Of a stretch of DNA of 21,821 nt, positions 7,710 through 14,899 are shown one piece after another. Within the stretch, counting starts at the first letter, position 1; every line of letters begins with the position of its first letter. Source of the DNA: a virus; the IMG/VR virus record IMGVR_UViG_3300037322_000362, positions 1 through 21,821 of that record; one strand, 5' to 3'. A model generated the notes under the pieces. The model made no database searches, was not told the origin of the DNA, and saw only the letters and a program-made list of their open reading frames with translations. The position numbers were made by a program, and so were the translations under genes.

Positions 7710-9178
7710 TTATTCTTTCTAGCAGCGACATTTGGTTGGGCTCCGAGGCCTCTCTCTCAAGCGTAGTAGCCACTTTGGAGAAGTTCAACTCTTCCGAAGC
7801 TGCTCTGTCAAGCAGACATGATGAAGACGGCGAAGACAACCCTGTAGGCTACAGGGTAGACTCAGGGGTAGGTGTAATTAGCATCACAGGGCCAACTCTT
7901 TCTTCTTCTAACTGGATTACTAGGTATCTAGGAATAGTAACCTACGAAGACATTAAAGAAAGAGTAGTAGAAGCTTTAGAAGACAACAATGTTAAGGAAA
8001 TTTCCTTTTTTATTGACAGTCCGGGCGGGTCCGCGAAAGGCGTTAAAAGCCTGAGTAGCTTTGTAAGTAAAGCAGGCAAGCTGAAGAGTACTACCGCGTT
8101 TAGCGAAGGAACTATGTCCAGTGCTGCGCTTTGGTACGGAACCGCGTCGAACGAAGTAGTTTTAGACGAAGATTCTACAGCAGGCTCTTTAGGGGCAATT
8201 GCAGTTCATACTTCTATTGTCGAGATGCGCAAGAGAGACGGAATCGAAGACACTATTTTGCGCACGGCAGAAAACAAAGCTTTGGGCCACCCTTTAGAAA
8301 AGCTTTCCGATAAAGCCAAAGAAAAGCTAATGGAAGGAATGAACTTCCTGCACGACAGCTTTGTTGAAGGCATTGCCCTTAACAGGAGTTTGCAGGTTTC
8401 TACTGTAAATAACAAGATCGCAACTGGTGACGTTTTCAGGGCCAGTAAGGCGGTCAGTCTGGGCCTCGCCGACAGGATTGATAGTGCGGAAGGAGTCTTG
8501 TATTCTCTTGTCCAGAAGGCCGCGAAAGCTAGCGGAAAGCAAAGCAGAAATGCTAAACTAAGCGCAACTCAAAGTGAAGAGGAACTAAACGTGAAGAGAA
8601 AAGGGTTATCTACCGCAGTACTTGCCGCTTTAGCTGCAGGCGTTCCAATTGAAAACTTGCAGTCCGACATTGATGAACAGGGATCGGAGCAGGAAAGTTC
8701 TACGGACGTAGTAGAGCTGGAAGCTTCTCCGGCAGAGCAGGACGCTTCTACTGAACAGGCCGTTACTGCTGTGATTGCGGCCCCAAAAGACTCTGAACTT
8801 GTTTCGTTCCTTAAGTCTTCCCTTGAGGCGGCTAACTTAAGAATCTCGGACCTTTCGATGGCTTCGGCCTCTCTTATTGCTGAAACAGCAGAGCTTAACA
8901 AAACGGTTTCCCTTAAGAATTCGGAACTGACCGCGCTCAGAGTTCCGTTAATTGAGCTGACCACTAGGTTTGCAGTCGCTTGCAATGTTTCTTTGCCTGA
9001 CCTTCAAGCCTTAGATACTTTGTCTCTTTTAGCTTCGTACAAAATGGTTAACGACACTCTCCTTAGTAACTTTGGAAAAGGTCAAGTAACTAAAACCACA
9101 GGTGAAGTCGAAACGCCTAAGCCGGCTTCAACTCCTGTTGCACGGGCCAGCAAGGCCACAACTTTAGGCTCCAAGTAA
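7706..9178 (+). CDS. S49-type prohead protease with scaffold C-terminus
   Basis: This 490-residue protein starts at GTG with a near-perfect GGAGGT at 7692-7697. Residues 50-270 form an S49 (SppA/ClpP-fold) serine protease like lambda gpC: FFIDSPGGSAKG around D104-G108, the nucleophile region GTMSSAALW with probable Ser139, AGSLGAIAVH, and a probable general base Lys191 in RTAENKALGHP. The Ser-Lys spacing of 52 matches that of bacterial SppA. The domain ends with ASKAVSLGLADRIDS, as in the family. Residues from about 290 to 490 are acidic, Ala/Ser/Glu-rich and helical, as expected of a scaffolding domain. The protein should mature the prohead and remove scaffold before packaging. A second in-frame start within the gene may make the scaffold alone, as lambda C/Nu3 does. 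Confidence 0.9.
   Translation: MIILSSSDIWLGSEASLSSVVATLEKFNSSEAALSSRHDEDGEDNPVGYRVDSGVGVISITGPTLSSSNWITRYLGIVTYEDIKERVVEALEDNNVKEISFFIDSPGGSAKGVKSLSSFVSKAGKLKSTTAFSEGTMSSAALWYGTASNEVVLDEDSTAGSLGAIAVHTSIVEMRKRDGIEDTILRTAENKALGHPLEKLSDKAKEKLMEGMNFLHDSFVEGIALNRSLQVSTVNNKIATGDVFRASKAVSLGLADRIDSAEGVLYSLVQKAAKASGKQSRNAKLSATQSEEELNVKRKGLSTAVLAALAAGVPIENLQSDIDEQGSEQESSTDVVELEASPAEQDASTEQAVTAVIAAPKDSELVSFLKSSLEAANLRISDLSMASASLIAETAELNKTVSLKNSELTALRVPLIELTTRFAVACNVSLPDLQALDTLSLLASYKMVNDTLLSNFGKGQVTKTTGEVETPKPASTPVARASKATTLGSK
8591..9178 (+). CDS. Probable nested scaffold protein (Nu3-like)
   Basis: An in-frame GTG at 8591 inside the protease gene is preceded by GAGG at 8579-8582 with an eight-base spacer. 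It would give a 195-residue product beginning with the residues KRKGLSTAVLAALAAGV after the start and covering only the acidic helical C-terminal domain. Size, position and charge match lambda Nu3, which is made from an internal start in gene C and serves as the capsid assembly scaffold. A Lys-Arg-Lys cluster at the new N-terminus and the predicted helices (ELVSFLKSSLEAANLRISDL) fit a scaffold. The nested product is inferred; the ribosome binding site and the start codon are seen in the sequence. Confidence 0.5.
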   Translation: MKRKGLSTAVLAALAAGVPIENLQSDIDEQGSEQESSTDVVELEASPAEQDASTEQAVTAVIAAPKDSELVSFLKSSLEAANLRISDLSMASASLIAETAELNKTVSLKNSELTALRVPLIELTTRFAVACNVSLPDLQALDTLSLLASYKMVNDTLLSNFGKGQVTKTTGEVETPKPASTPVARASKATTLGSK

Positions 9179-9190
9179 AGGAATAGAGAC

Positions 9191-9682
9191 ATGGCAGAGT
9201 TTATTTTCGGTGTAAAAGCAGGCCTTGCTGACGACGCGGTTTTTTCTGCCGCGTTGGGAGTTAATGTGGCTGGCAAGCTTACTAGTCTTGACTCGTTTAA
9301 AGTAGTCAAGCTTATCGGTGACAGCCGTTATGGGCTGGCAATTGACGGAGACAGTATTGAAGGCTTTTTGATTGCAGTTGAGCCTAGCACTGTTAACAAC
9401 GGTTTTGGCTTCGGTTCAATTCAGTGCAAAGAGAACTTCATTGTCAGCAACGCCGGAGCTGGTGCAATCGCTGTCGGTGCCCTTGTAGTAGCTGCCGCAC
9501 AGCCTGCGGTGGGTACGGCACTGGCTACCGTTGCTTCCGGCCCTTTGACGGGCAACCGGGCCGCCCCTGTACGGGCGGCCGCTGGAGCCGAACTTACGCG
9601 ACCTTTCTTCAACTGGCGGGTTACTTCCCTGCTGCGAGGGAATGGCGGAGTTGGAACTCAGATTCTAATCGAAAGAATCTAA
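9191..9682 (+). CDS. Capsid decoration-like protein
   Basis: This 163-residue protein lies between the protease/scaffold and the major capsid protein, the place of lambda gene D. It is Ala/Gly/Val-rich and beta-type, with spaced segments such as VVKLIGDSRYGLAIDGDSIEGFLIAVEP (given only as KVVKLIGDSRYGLAI here) followed by an Ala-rich stretch (GALVVAAAQPAVG) that resembles capsid cement proteins binding the outer shell after expansion. AAAGGAA at 9177-9183 is the ribosome binding site. Arginine codons in its 3' half are CGA, CGG or CGT, as in the capsid gene, which suggests high expression. The function is inferred from position and sequence style. Confidence 0.62.
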   Translation: MAEFIFGVKAGLADDAVFSAALGVNVAGKLTSLDSFKVVKLIGDSRYGLAIDGDSIEGFLIAVEPSTVNNGFGFGSIQCKENFIVSNAGAGAIAVGALVVAAAQPAVGTALATVASGPLTGNRAAPVRAAAGAELTRPFFNWRVTSLLRGNGGVGTQILIERI

Positions 9683-9718
9683 TCAGCCCTTACCTCTAAC
9701 AACAGCGGAGAAACAGAA

Positions 9719-10906
9719 ATGGAAAGTAGCTTTAAGGTTCAGACAATTGCAGGCTTAGCGGACTGTCCGGTTAGCTTAGAAATGTATCAGGAAGCCGCAG
9801 ATCGAGAGCTTACCTTGCCGCAGCTTATTAACACTAAGTACGCTACGGCAGAGGGCGCTCCAACTGCTTTCGAGCAGATGTTGGTAACTTCTGGTATCTT
9901 CCTCGGTGAGGATAGAACGTATGGGCACCGCTCCCCTACGATGAAGCGAGTACTTGAAGGTGGACCAGAGCTTAACGCTATTGTCCGTCCCGACGGCTCT
10001 AACTCCCGTACCCCTGCGGGCCGGGTTCTGTTTCCTTCAGTGATGCTTGAAATGCTGGAATCAGAGCTTCGTACCAATCAGGATTCGTACTTAGGAGCGT
10101 TTAACTCCTTAGTTGCGTTTACTCGCAGCATCACTGGCAACAAGTACGAACAGGTGATTGTTAACCACAGCGCTCCTCGTGCAGCTCGCGGACAGCCGAT
10201 TTCTCAGCTTTCGCGTCCTGATCGTATGCTGACTCTGACCACTAGTGACCGGACTTTCACTATTCCGACTTACTCAATTGGTCTTGAGATTTCAGCTGAA
10301 GCAATGCAGGCTGCTACTCTGGACCTCGTTGGACTGGCTATCAGAGAGTACTCGATTGAAGAGCGTGCTGCCGTGGTTGACAAAGACATTGTTGCAATGT
10401 CTAACGGAGACGTGGATTCGGGCATGACGGCGCTTCCTGCCGTTACTCTGCAGTCGATTGACGCTTCTGCCAATGCGGTTGGTTTAGTCACCCATAGAGC
10501 CTGGGTTAAGGCTCTTCGTCGCAGACACCGGACGATGACGGTCACTGACGTTATCTGTGACATTGACACTTACTTGGCTGTTGAAGGCAGAACCGGCCGT
10601 CCGGTTAAAGACACGGAAGCGGCGGTTGACGAGAGGTTGAACACTGTTCCGACTATCTCCATTCCGGGTATTCCTAGAGGTGTCCAGTTCTTTGTTACGG
10701 AAGAGTCTATTCTTGGTGCTAACACCATGATTTTGCTTGACCGCAGCAAAGCCATTAGAAAGGTTGTCTACACTGGTGCTTCGTATCAGGCTATCGAGAA
10801 CTTCGTTATGCGCCGGTCTACTGCTATGCGCATGGATTGGGCAGAGCGTTACGAGAGAGCAGGGTACGATCAGGCTTTCCAGAAGATTACTCTGACCACC
10901 GCTTAA
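9719..10906 (+). CDS. Major capsid protein
   Basis: This 395-residue protein is the best candidate for the HK97-fold shell subunit. It follows the protease, scaffold and decoration-like genes and precedes the head-tail joining genes. Features typical of such subunits are a helical N-terminus, a long helix region with DLVGLAIREYSIEERAAVVDKDI (about residues 203-225, quoted in part as AIREYSIEERAAV) that fits the spine helix, PIPGIPRG-like loop sequence (SIPGIPRGVQFFV) and an ending with AERYERAGYDQAFQKITL that fits the P-domain. GGAG at 9707-9710 is the ribosome binding site, eight bases before ATG. Arginine codons are mostly CGT, CGC and CGG, unlike the AGA/AGG-rich neighbours, as expected for the most abundant virion protein. 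A strong hairpin follows the stop codon. Confidence 0.82.
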   Translation: MESSFKVQTIAGLADCPVSLEMYQEAADRELTLPQLINTKYATAEGAPTAFEQMLVTSGIFLGEDRTYGHRSPTMKRVLEGGPELNAIVRPDGSNSRTPAGRVLFPSVMLEMLESELRTNQDSYLGAFNSLVAFTRSITGNKYEQVIVNHSAPRAARGQPISQLSRPDRMLTLTTSDRTFTIPTYSIGLEISAEAMQAATLDLVGLAIREYSIEERAAVVDKDIVAMSNGDVDSGMTALPAVTLQSIDASANAVGLVTHRAWVKALRRRHRTMTVTDVICDIDTYLAVEGRTGRPVKDTEAAVDERLNTVPTISIPGIPRGVQFFVTEESILGANTMILLDRSKAIRKVVYTGASYQAIENFVMRRSTAMRMDWAERYERAGYDQAFQKITLTTA

Positions 10907-10930
10907 TAAAATAGTTTTTGTTTCTAAACC

Positions 10931-10953
10931 GAGGGGGCCTTTATGGCCCCCTC
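10931..10953 (+). terminator. GC-rich hairpin after capsid gene
   Basis: A perfect nine-base-pair stem (GAGGGGGCC at 10931-10939 with GGCCCCCTC at 10945-10953) closes a TTTAT loop, 25 bases after the capsid stop. Only two T residues follow before the AGGAG ribosome binding site (10956-10960) of the next gene, so it is a weak intrinsic terminator at best. It may instead protect the 3' end of capsid mRNA and lower expression of the genes downstream. Confidence 0.6.
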
Positions 10954-10966
10954 TTAGGAGAAAGGC

Positions 10967-11254
10967 ATGGGAATTTCTACAAACACTTCTGCCCTTAAAG
11001 GGGCAGATTCTGCCGCTAAAGTGCCACCTCTTGAGCCTGCTAGGAGACTAGCAAGCCTTAGAGCTACCAAGTTCAATCTGTTCAATCCTTTTCAGATGGT
11101 CCACTTCAATACTGCGCTAGGTAGCGAAGTAGTCGAGATTGACAGCTGGAACAAAGTGCAGATGAGTAAAGGGCTGTTGGAGATTTATGACAGCACTCGC
11201 CCAGTCGTAGCAGAAGAGGACGACTTAATAGATTCAGACGAGAACTTGAACTAA
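10967..11254 (+). CDS. Small protein between capsid and connector genes
   Basis: I do not recognise this 95-residue protein. It has a Ser/Ala-rich N-terminus, a middle section with LFNPFQMVHFNTALGSEVVEI and an acidic end (EEDDLIDSDENLN). There is no membrane segment or Cys. The start is firm: AGGAG at 10956-10960 lies six bases before ATG, just after the capsid hairpin. Position between capsid and connector matches the lambda FI region and many phages with a small head-related gene here, so a minor head or head-completion role is possible, but the sequence alone does not show it. Confidence 0.6.
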   Translation: MGISTNTSALKGADSAAKVPPLEPARRLASLRATKFNLFNPFQMVHFNTALGSEVVEIDSWNKVQMSKGLLEIYDSTRPVVAEEDDLIDSDENLN

Positions 11255-11263
11255 GGCTAGTAT

Positions 11264-11734
11264 ATGAACATCCTCTACAGCAGTATTTCGTCCGTGAGAG
11301 CAGTACTAGGTCTAAGCTCGGAAGAGCTTCCTTCAAGTAATGTTGAAGGGCTTGACTTAGCTACTTTAGTAGAACTCGAACTTGACTTAATTTACCCACA
11401 GCATCTCATAGTGCATGCTGCTGTAGAGGGTGGTTTAGCTAGCCCGGAACAGGCCAGAATTTTCAAAGTCCTTAAACTGTTTTGCGGCTACCAAGCTGCT
11501 GTTTTCTTGCTTCCCCAGCTGCAAATGCTTGTCGTTCAATCCATTTCAGACGGAGACGCAGAGAACAGTAGGTTTTCTCCCAACGATTTAGAAACTATGA
11601 AGTATCAGATACGCGGAAGACTGCAGCATGTAAAAGAAATTCTTAACCCTTCAATTGCGATCGCCTCTGGGCTCGTTTCTGTTTTAATAGGCGTGCAGCC
11701 TAACTTTGATCCTGTCACTAACGTAGGCGCGTAA
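11264..11734 (+). CDS. Probable head-tail connector (adaptor) protein
   Basis: This 156-residue protein lies where phages encode the adaptor that forms a ring under the portal. It is mainly helical, with acidic N-terminal helices (LATLVELELDLIYPQHL), a central helix pair around RIFKVLKLFCGYQAAVFLLPQ, and a C-terminal helix (LETMKYQIRGRLQHVKEIL) typical of gp6/gp15-type connectors. The short C-terminal tail is hydrophobic. TAAGG at 11252-11256 precedes the ATG by seven bases. The next gene begins one base after the stop. The assignment rests on position and helical pattern; family membership is not certain. Confidence 0.55.
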   Translation: MNILYSSISSVRAVLGLSSEELPSSNVEGLDLATLVELELDLIYPQHLIVHAAVEGGLASPEQARIFKVLKLFCGYQAAVFLLPQLQMLVVQSISDGDAENSRFSPNDLETMKYQIRGRLQHVKEILNPSIAIASGLVSVLIGVQPNFDPVTNVGA

Positions 11735-11735
11735 A

Positions 11736-12623
11736 GTGGACATATACCAAACTTCGAGGTTTTTTGATAAGACTCAGTTTGAAGAGTGGAGTTTTGCTCT
11801 GTCCGCGTTTAGAAACTTAGGATTTCTAGGCCAGCTTAAAAAAGCTGATAACTTTGTTTCTATATGGAACAGACCTACAAGAAAGAGAATGATATATTCT
11901 CAAGTTGACCGCAATCTCACTAGCGGAGTGGTACGACTCCCCTCTACGGGAGAAATCTTCTTAGTAGGCTCAAGCCAAGACGATACCCACTTAAACAAGG
12001 GCTACCGTAGAGTCTACAATGCGCACGAGGCCCACGGCCCTGCCACTGTTCTACGTAAAGTACCTGCGGTTAAAGCTCTTGGGGAGTTGGGGTTTGCAAC
12101 TACCATAACGATAGAAGCCACGTTTGCAGACTACGAATTAAGATCGACTGACAGGATTCTGGATACAAAGTTACTAGGGTACGGAGAGTACTTCTTGTTC
12201 CTTCCCAGTAGCTCTGGTGTTGCTGACCTAGACACTGTGACTTTGGGAGGTAAAATCTTCTATGTGTACGAAGTGTATAAAGACAGCGGACTTGTCACTT
12301 GCAGAGCTACAGCTAAGCCTGATGACCGCAGAGATGTTTTGTACATAGAGGTAGGGCCTAAAGTCTACGACCCTTTGACTCAAACAGTGTCTTCAACTGA
12401 GAGAGTTTACGAGACAACGGCCAGAGTTGTGCCTAAGATGGAACAGACTGACTTTGAGAGCGTTGGTTTAGAAAGTTCGTACAGGATCGTCATGGCTCAG
12501 AACTTTATCTCTTATATCCCTAAAGTAGGAAACTTTGTTCAATTCGGCGGGGATAGATACAAAGTCATGAAAGTTATGTCTAACACTCTGGCTGAAGAGT
12601 TTATTTTGGACATTGTGTTATGA
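11736..12623 (+). CDS. Probable head closure / neck protein
   Basis: This 295-residue protein starts at GTG one base after the previous stop and overlaps the next start by four bases (ATGA). It is beta-rich. The C-terminal 70 residues (SYRIVMAQNFISYIPKVG, then FVQFGGDRYKVMKV) resemble the small SH3-like stopper proteins that close the head after packaging: a proline-glycine turn, a hydrophobic strand and a GxxYxVxxV strand pair. A similar pattern (FLPSSSG ... VTLGGKIFYVYEVYK) occurs near residues 150-185, so two related domains may be fused, which would explain a length about twice that of usual stoppers. A combined neck role is inferred. No catalytic motif is seen. Confidence 0.5.
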   Translation: MDIYQTSRFFDKTQFEEWSFALSAFRNLGFLGQLKKADNFVSIWNRPTRKRMIYSQVDRNLTSGVVRLPSTGEIFLVGSSQDDTHLNKGYRRVYNAHEAHGPATVLRKVPAVKALGELGFATTITIEATFADYELRSTDRILDTKLLGYGEYFLFLPSSSGVADLDTVTLGGKIFYVYEVYKDSGLVTCRATAKPDDRRDVLYIEVGPKVYDPLTQTVSSTERVYETTARVVPKMEQTDFESVGLESSYRIVMAQNFISYIPKVGNFVQFGGDRYKVMKVMSNTLAEEFILDIVL

Positions 12624-13186
12624 GTCTAAGCAGCAACAAAAGATACGCGGCTCGGCTGGTCAAAGCAATAGACCAAACTCCAAGGTTTCTAATAGCGTAC
12701 ACAGGGCTATTTTTCTATCAAGAAGTAGTTAAAGCGCACATAAGCGGAGAGCTTGGAGGGTTTGACTCTGGTCAGGGAGCGCTTAACTGGAGGCTTAAGT
12801 TCTACTCAGCCAGCGTAAAGAAGAGAAAGCCTAAAGTAATGTGGGGCTATAGGTACAAAGGGAAAGTAGTAAGACCGAAATCTCCTGCAGGCTACAAGAG
12901 CCAGAGAGGCGGGATAAGCTCAAAAGCTCTTAAGCCTGTAGTTCTTTCCTACTTAATTGAAGAGTCGATGAAAGCCTTTGTGAGCAGGCCGAAAGGCTTT
13001 ACTTCTTTTGTTGTGTATAACCCTATCTCAAAGAACTTTCCGGGATTTGAACCCGGCTCTCCAGTATGGTATGTTGATAACGTCTTCGGGGAAATGACTA
13101 GCTCGACCTTGGGCATGCTGCTCAAGAGAGCAAAAGCTAAGGCGGAAGCCACGGTACTCGGAATTTTAACGGGCGACGTTAAATGA
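12620..13186 (+). CDS. Probable tail completion / neck protein (gp10/Z-like)
   Basis: This 188-residue, strongly basic protein lies between the stopper and the tail terminator, the place of lambda gpZ and HK97 gp10-like minor tail proteins that finish the tail top and help join it to the head. The N-terminus is helical (SLSSNKRYAARLVKAIDQTPRFL), given here only as KRYAARLVKAIDQTPRF; a Lys/Arg-rich middle (SVKKRKPKVMWGYRYKGK) is followed by beta sequence (GFTSFVVYNP) and a helical end (LLKRAKAKAEATVLGIL). Both ends overlap neighbouring genes by four bases (ATGA), which implies coupled translation. Its own ribosome binding site is weak. The assignment is mainly by position and by the basic, helix-first pattern. 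Confidence 0.55.
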   Translation: MSLSSNKRYAARLVKAIDQTPRFLIAYTGLFFYQEVVKAHISGELGGFDSGQGALNWRLKFYSASVKKRKPKVMWGYRYKGKVVRPKSPAGYKSQRGGISSKALKPVVLSYLIEESMKAFVSRPKGFTSFVVYNPISKNFPGFEPGSPVWYVDNVFGEMTSSTLGMLLKRAKAKAEATVLGILTGDVK

Positions 13187-13587
13187 CTACTTTAACTGAA
13201 GTCCATTCCTTAATAGACCAGCAAACAATCGCAGAGTTTTTACCCCAGTTCACCGTAGTCTTTGATAACGTAAGCGAGCAGGAGGCTTTTGAAGGGGTCT
13301 TGCCTTTCCTCAAGCAAACAGTGGTCTTCAGCGAGTTTGCTCAGTTTGAACTTGGAATTCCAGAGAACCAAAGGATATACGGGACTTTGATGTTTTTCAT
13401 TTACGTGAAACAAGGTACAGGCTCTGGGGCAAAAAACTCTGTACTAGAAAAAATAGTTAGTAGGTTTAGAGGAAAGCAGTTTTCTAATGGGCTTACTACT
13501 TTGTCAGTGACTGCCAGTGCGGAAGGAGCAAGACAAAACTGGAATGTAACTGCTGTTGAAGTCCCGTTTTATTTCCACAACTTTTGA
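13183..13587 (+). CDS. Tail terminator protein (lambda U-like)
   Basis: This 134-residue protein has the size, position and alpha/beta pattern of siphovirus tail terminators, which cap the growing tube and bind the head stopper. It begins with a helix (LTEVHSLIDQQTIAEFL), then shows strands (GTLMFFIYVKQGTGSGAKN), a helix (NSVLEKIVSRFRG) and strands ending WNVTAVEVPFYFHNF, in the order seen in gpU-like and DUF4128-like proteins. It starts within ATGA of the previous gene with little ribosome binding site of its own, so it probably depends on coupling. The tail tube gene follows after nine bases. Confidence 0.68.
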   Translation: MTTLTEVHSLIDQQTIAEFLPQFTVVFDNVSEQEAFEGVLPFLKQTVVFSEFAQFELGIPENQRIYGTLMFFIYVKQGTGSGAKNSVLEKIVSRFRGKQFSNGLTTLSVTASAEGARQNWNVTAVEVPFYFHNF

Positions 13588-13596
13588 GGTAAAAAC

Positions 13597-14790
13597 ATGT
13601 CCGCTTTCGCTTCCGCCAACCGCGTTTCTCTCTTCAGCGTCAAGGAGACTTTGTGGGGGGTTACTCCGGCTTCTCCAGCACTGCAGCAGCTTCGATACAC
13701 TGGTGAGAGTCTCGATGACTCCATCACTACTGAGAAGTCTCAGGAGATCAGAGATGACCGAATGGTGTCTGACCTGATTGTAACTGACTCGTCTCCTAGT
13801 GGCTCCTTCGACATGGAGTTCTCCGCTAGCACTTTTGACAACTACATCTCTTCGGCCCTTATGTCGTCTTGGTCTGCTACCCTAAACATTGTGGGAGTTG
13901 CGGGAGACATTTCCACGGCTACCACTCCGTCAGGCCCCCACTTAACTTCTACTACTGCTGGAAAGTTTACAGCAATCGTACAAGGCCAGTGGATTAGACT
14001 TGCTGGATTTACCGGCACTGTTAACAACTTTTATCAGGTAGTTGAAAAAGTCAGCAACACGGCTTTAAGACTTTTCCCGGTGCCTACAGCCATTCAGACT
14101 CCCGCCGGAACTGCTGCTGTAATTACAGGTTCTATGTGCCGCAACGGCGTTACTGAAGAGTCCTACACTCTCGTCAAAAAGTTTAACGACACTACTCCGG
14201 TTAACTTTCATATTTTCCGGGGTATGAGAGTCGGAGGCATTTCCTTGGAAATGAGCACTGGCTCTATTTTGACTGGCGCTGTTAACTTTATCGGCCGCAC
14301 TGCTACGATGGTCGATGTTGCAATTTCCGGCTCTACTGAAGTTCCTACCACTGCAACCGAGGTAATGAACTGCGTCACTAACATCCGCAACATTATCCAA
14401 GACGGCACGGCACTCGGAGCTGAAGGCTCTATTATGTCACTCTCCCTTGAGATTGATAACCAGCACCGAGAGCAGAAAGGAATCGGCGTTTTAGGTAATG
14501 TCGGCGTTGCGGCTGGTCAGCTTATGGTCAATGTTTCTGCTAGCCAGTACTTTGAAAATAAGGCTCAGGCCGATAAGTTCAAGGCTTCGGAATCTTTTGC
14601 CTTCTCTTACCGCATGCAAGACAATGCAGGTAATAGCTACATCGTTACTCTGCCGCGTTGCAAGTACGAGGACTTCACGGCCAACTCGTCCCAGCTGGAT
14701 TCGGACGTGATGGCAGAGACGACGTTCACCGCCTTGCGCGATCCGGTCTCTCTTTGTATGATTCAGATCGACCGCTTCGCTGCTCCGTAA
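13597..14790 (+). CDS. Major tail tube protein
   Basis: This 397-residue protein has the signature of the phage tail tube family with the N-terminal pattern LRYTGESLDDSITTEKSQ, EIRDDRMVSDLIV and SGSFDMEFSASTFDNYIS (about residues 30-85), so it should form the stacked hexameric rings of a non-contractile tail. The middle portion (residues 90-190) is Thr/Ala/Gly-rich beta sequence that may be an inserted surface domain, since the protein is longer than lambda gpV. GAGGT at 13586-13590 overlaps the upstream stop and lies six bases before the ATG. Arginine codons are largely CGC and CGT, as in the capsid gene. A branched stem-loop with a T-tract follows the stop. Confidence 0.85.
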   Translation: MSAFASANRVSLFSVKETLWGVTPASPALQQLRYTGESLDDSITTEKSQEIRDDRMVSDLIVTDSSPSGSFDMEFSASTFDNYISSALMSSWSATLNIVGVAGDISTATTPSGPHLTSTTAGKFTAIVQGQWIRLAGFTGTVNNFYQVVEKVSNTALRLFPVPTAIQTPAGTAAVITGSMCRNGVTEESYTLVKKFNDTTPVNFHIFRGMRVGGISLEMSTGSILTGAVNFIGRTATMVDVAISGSTEVPTTATEVMNCVTNIRNIIQDGTALGAEGSIMSLSLEIDNQHREQKGIGVLGNVGVAAGQLMVNVSASQYFENKAQADKFKASESFAFSYRMQDNAGNSYIVTLPRCKYEDFTANSSQLDSDVMAETTFTALRDPVSLCMIQIDRFAAP

Positions 14791-14801
14791 GGCGTAGCCT
14801 A

Positions 14802-14868
14802 TCTGCCAGAGTAAGGGCGCGATCCGCCTCTAATTGCCGATGCTCCCGGCTCTCTGGCAGACTTTTTT
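14802..14868 (+). terminator. Branched stem-loop terminator after tail tube gene
   Basis: A perfect ten-base-pair stem (TCTGCCAGAG at 14802-14811 with CTCTGGCAGA at 14852-14861) is followed by C and six T residues (14863-14868), the form of an intrinsic terminator. The 40-base interior is unusually long and holds two small stems, GGCG/CGCC around 14816-14828 and GCCG/CGGC around 14836-14850, so a three-way junction is possible. It lies between the highly expressed tail tube gene and the tail chaperone gene and should reduce read-through into the chaperones and tape measure. Confidence 0.7.
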
Positions 14869-14899
14869 ATTAGGAGCGAAACTCAACAGGAGCTACACA

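Noticed and set aside
8569-8985. 138-codon open frame on the - strand inside the protease/scaffold gene
   Set aside because: It is antisense to the scaffold region, and its Ser/Ala/Glu-rich content mirrors the codons of the real gene.
14834-14899. Upstream extension of chaperone G to ATG 14834
   Set aside because: It would translate through the terminator stem and T-tract, has no good ribosome binding site, and ATG 14900 has AGGAG at the right distance.
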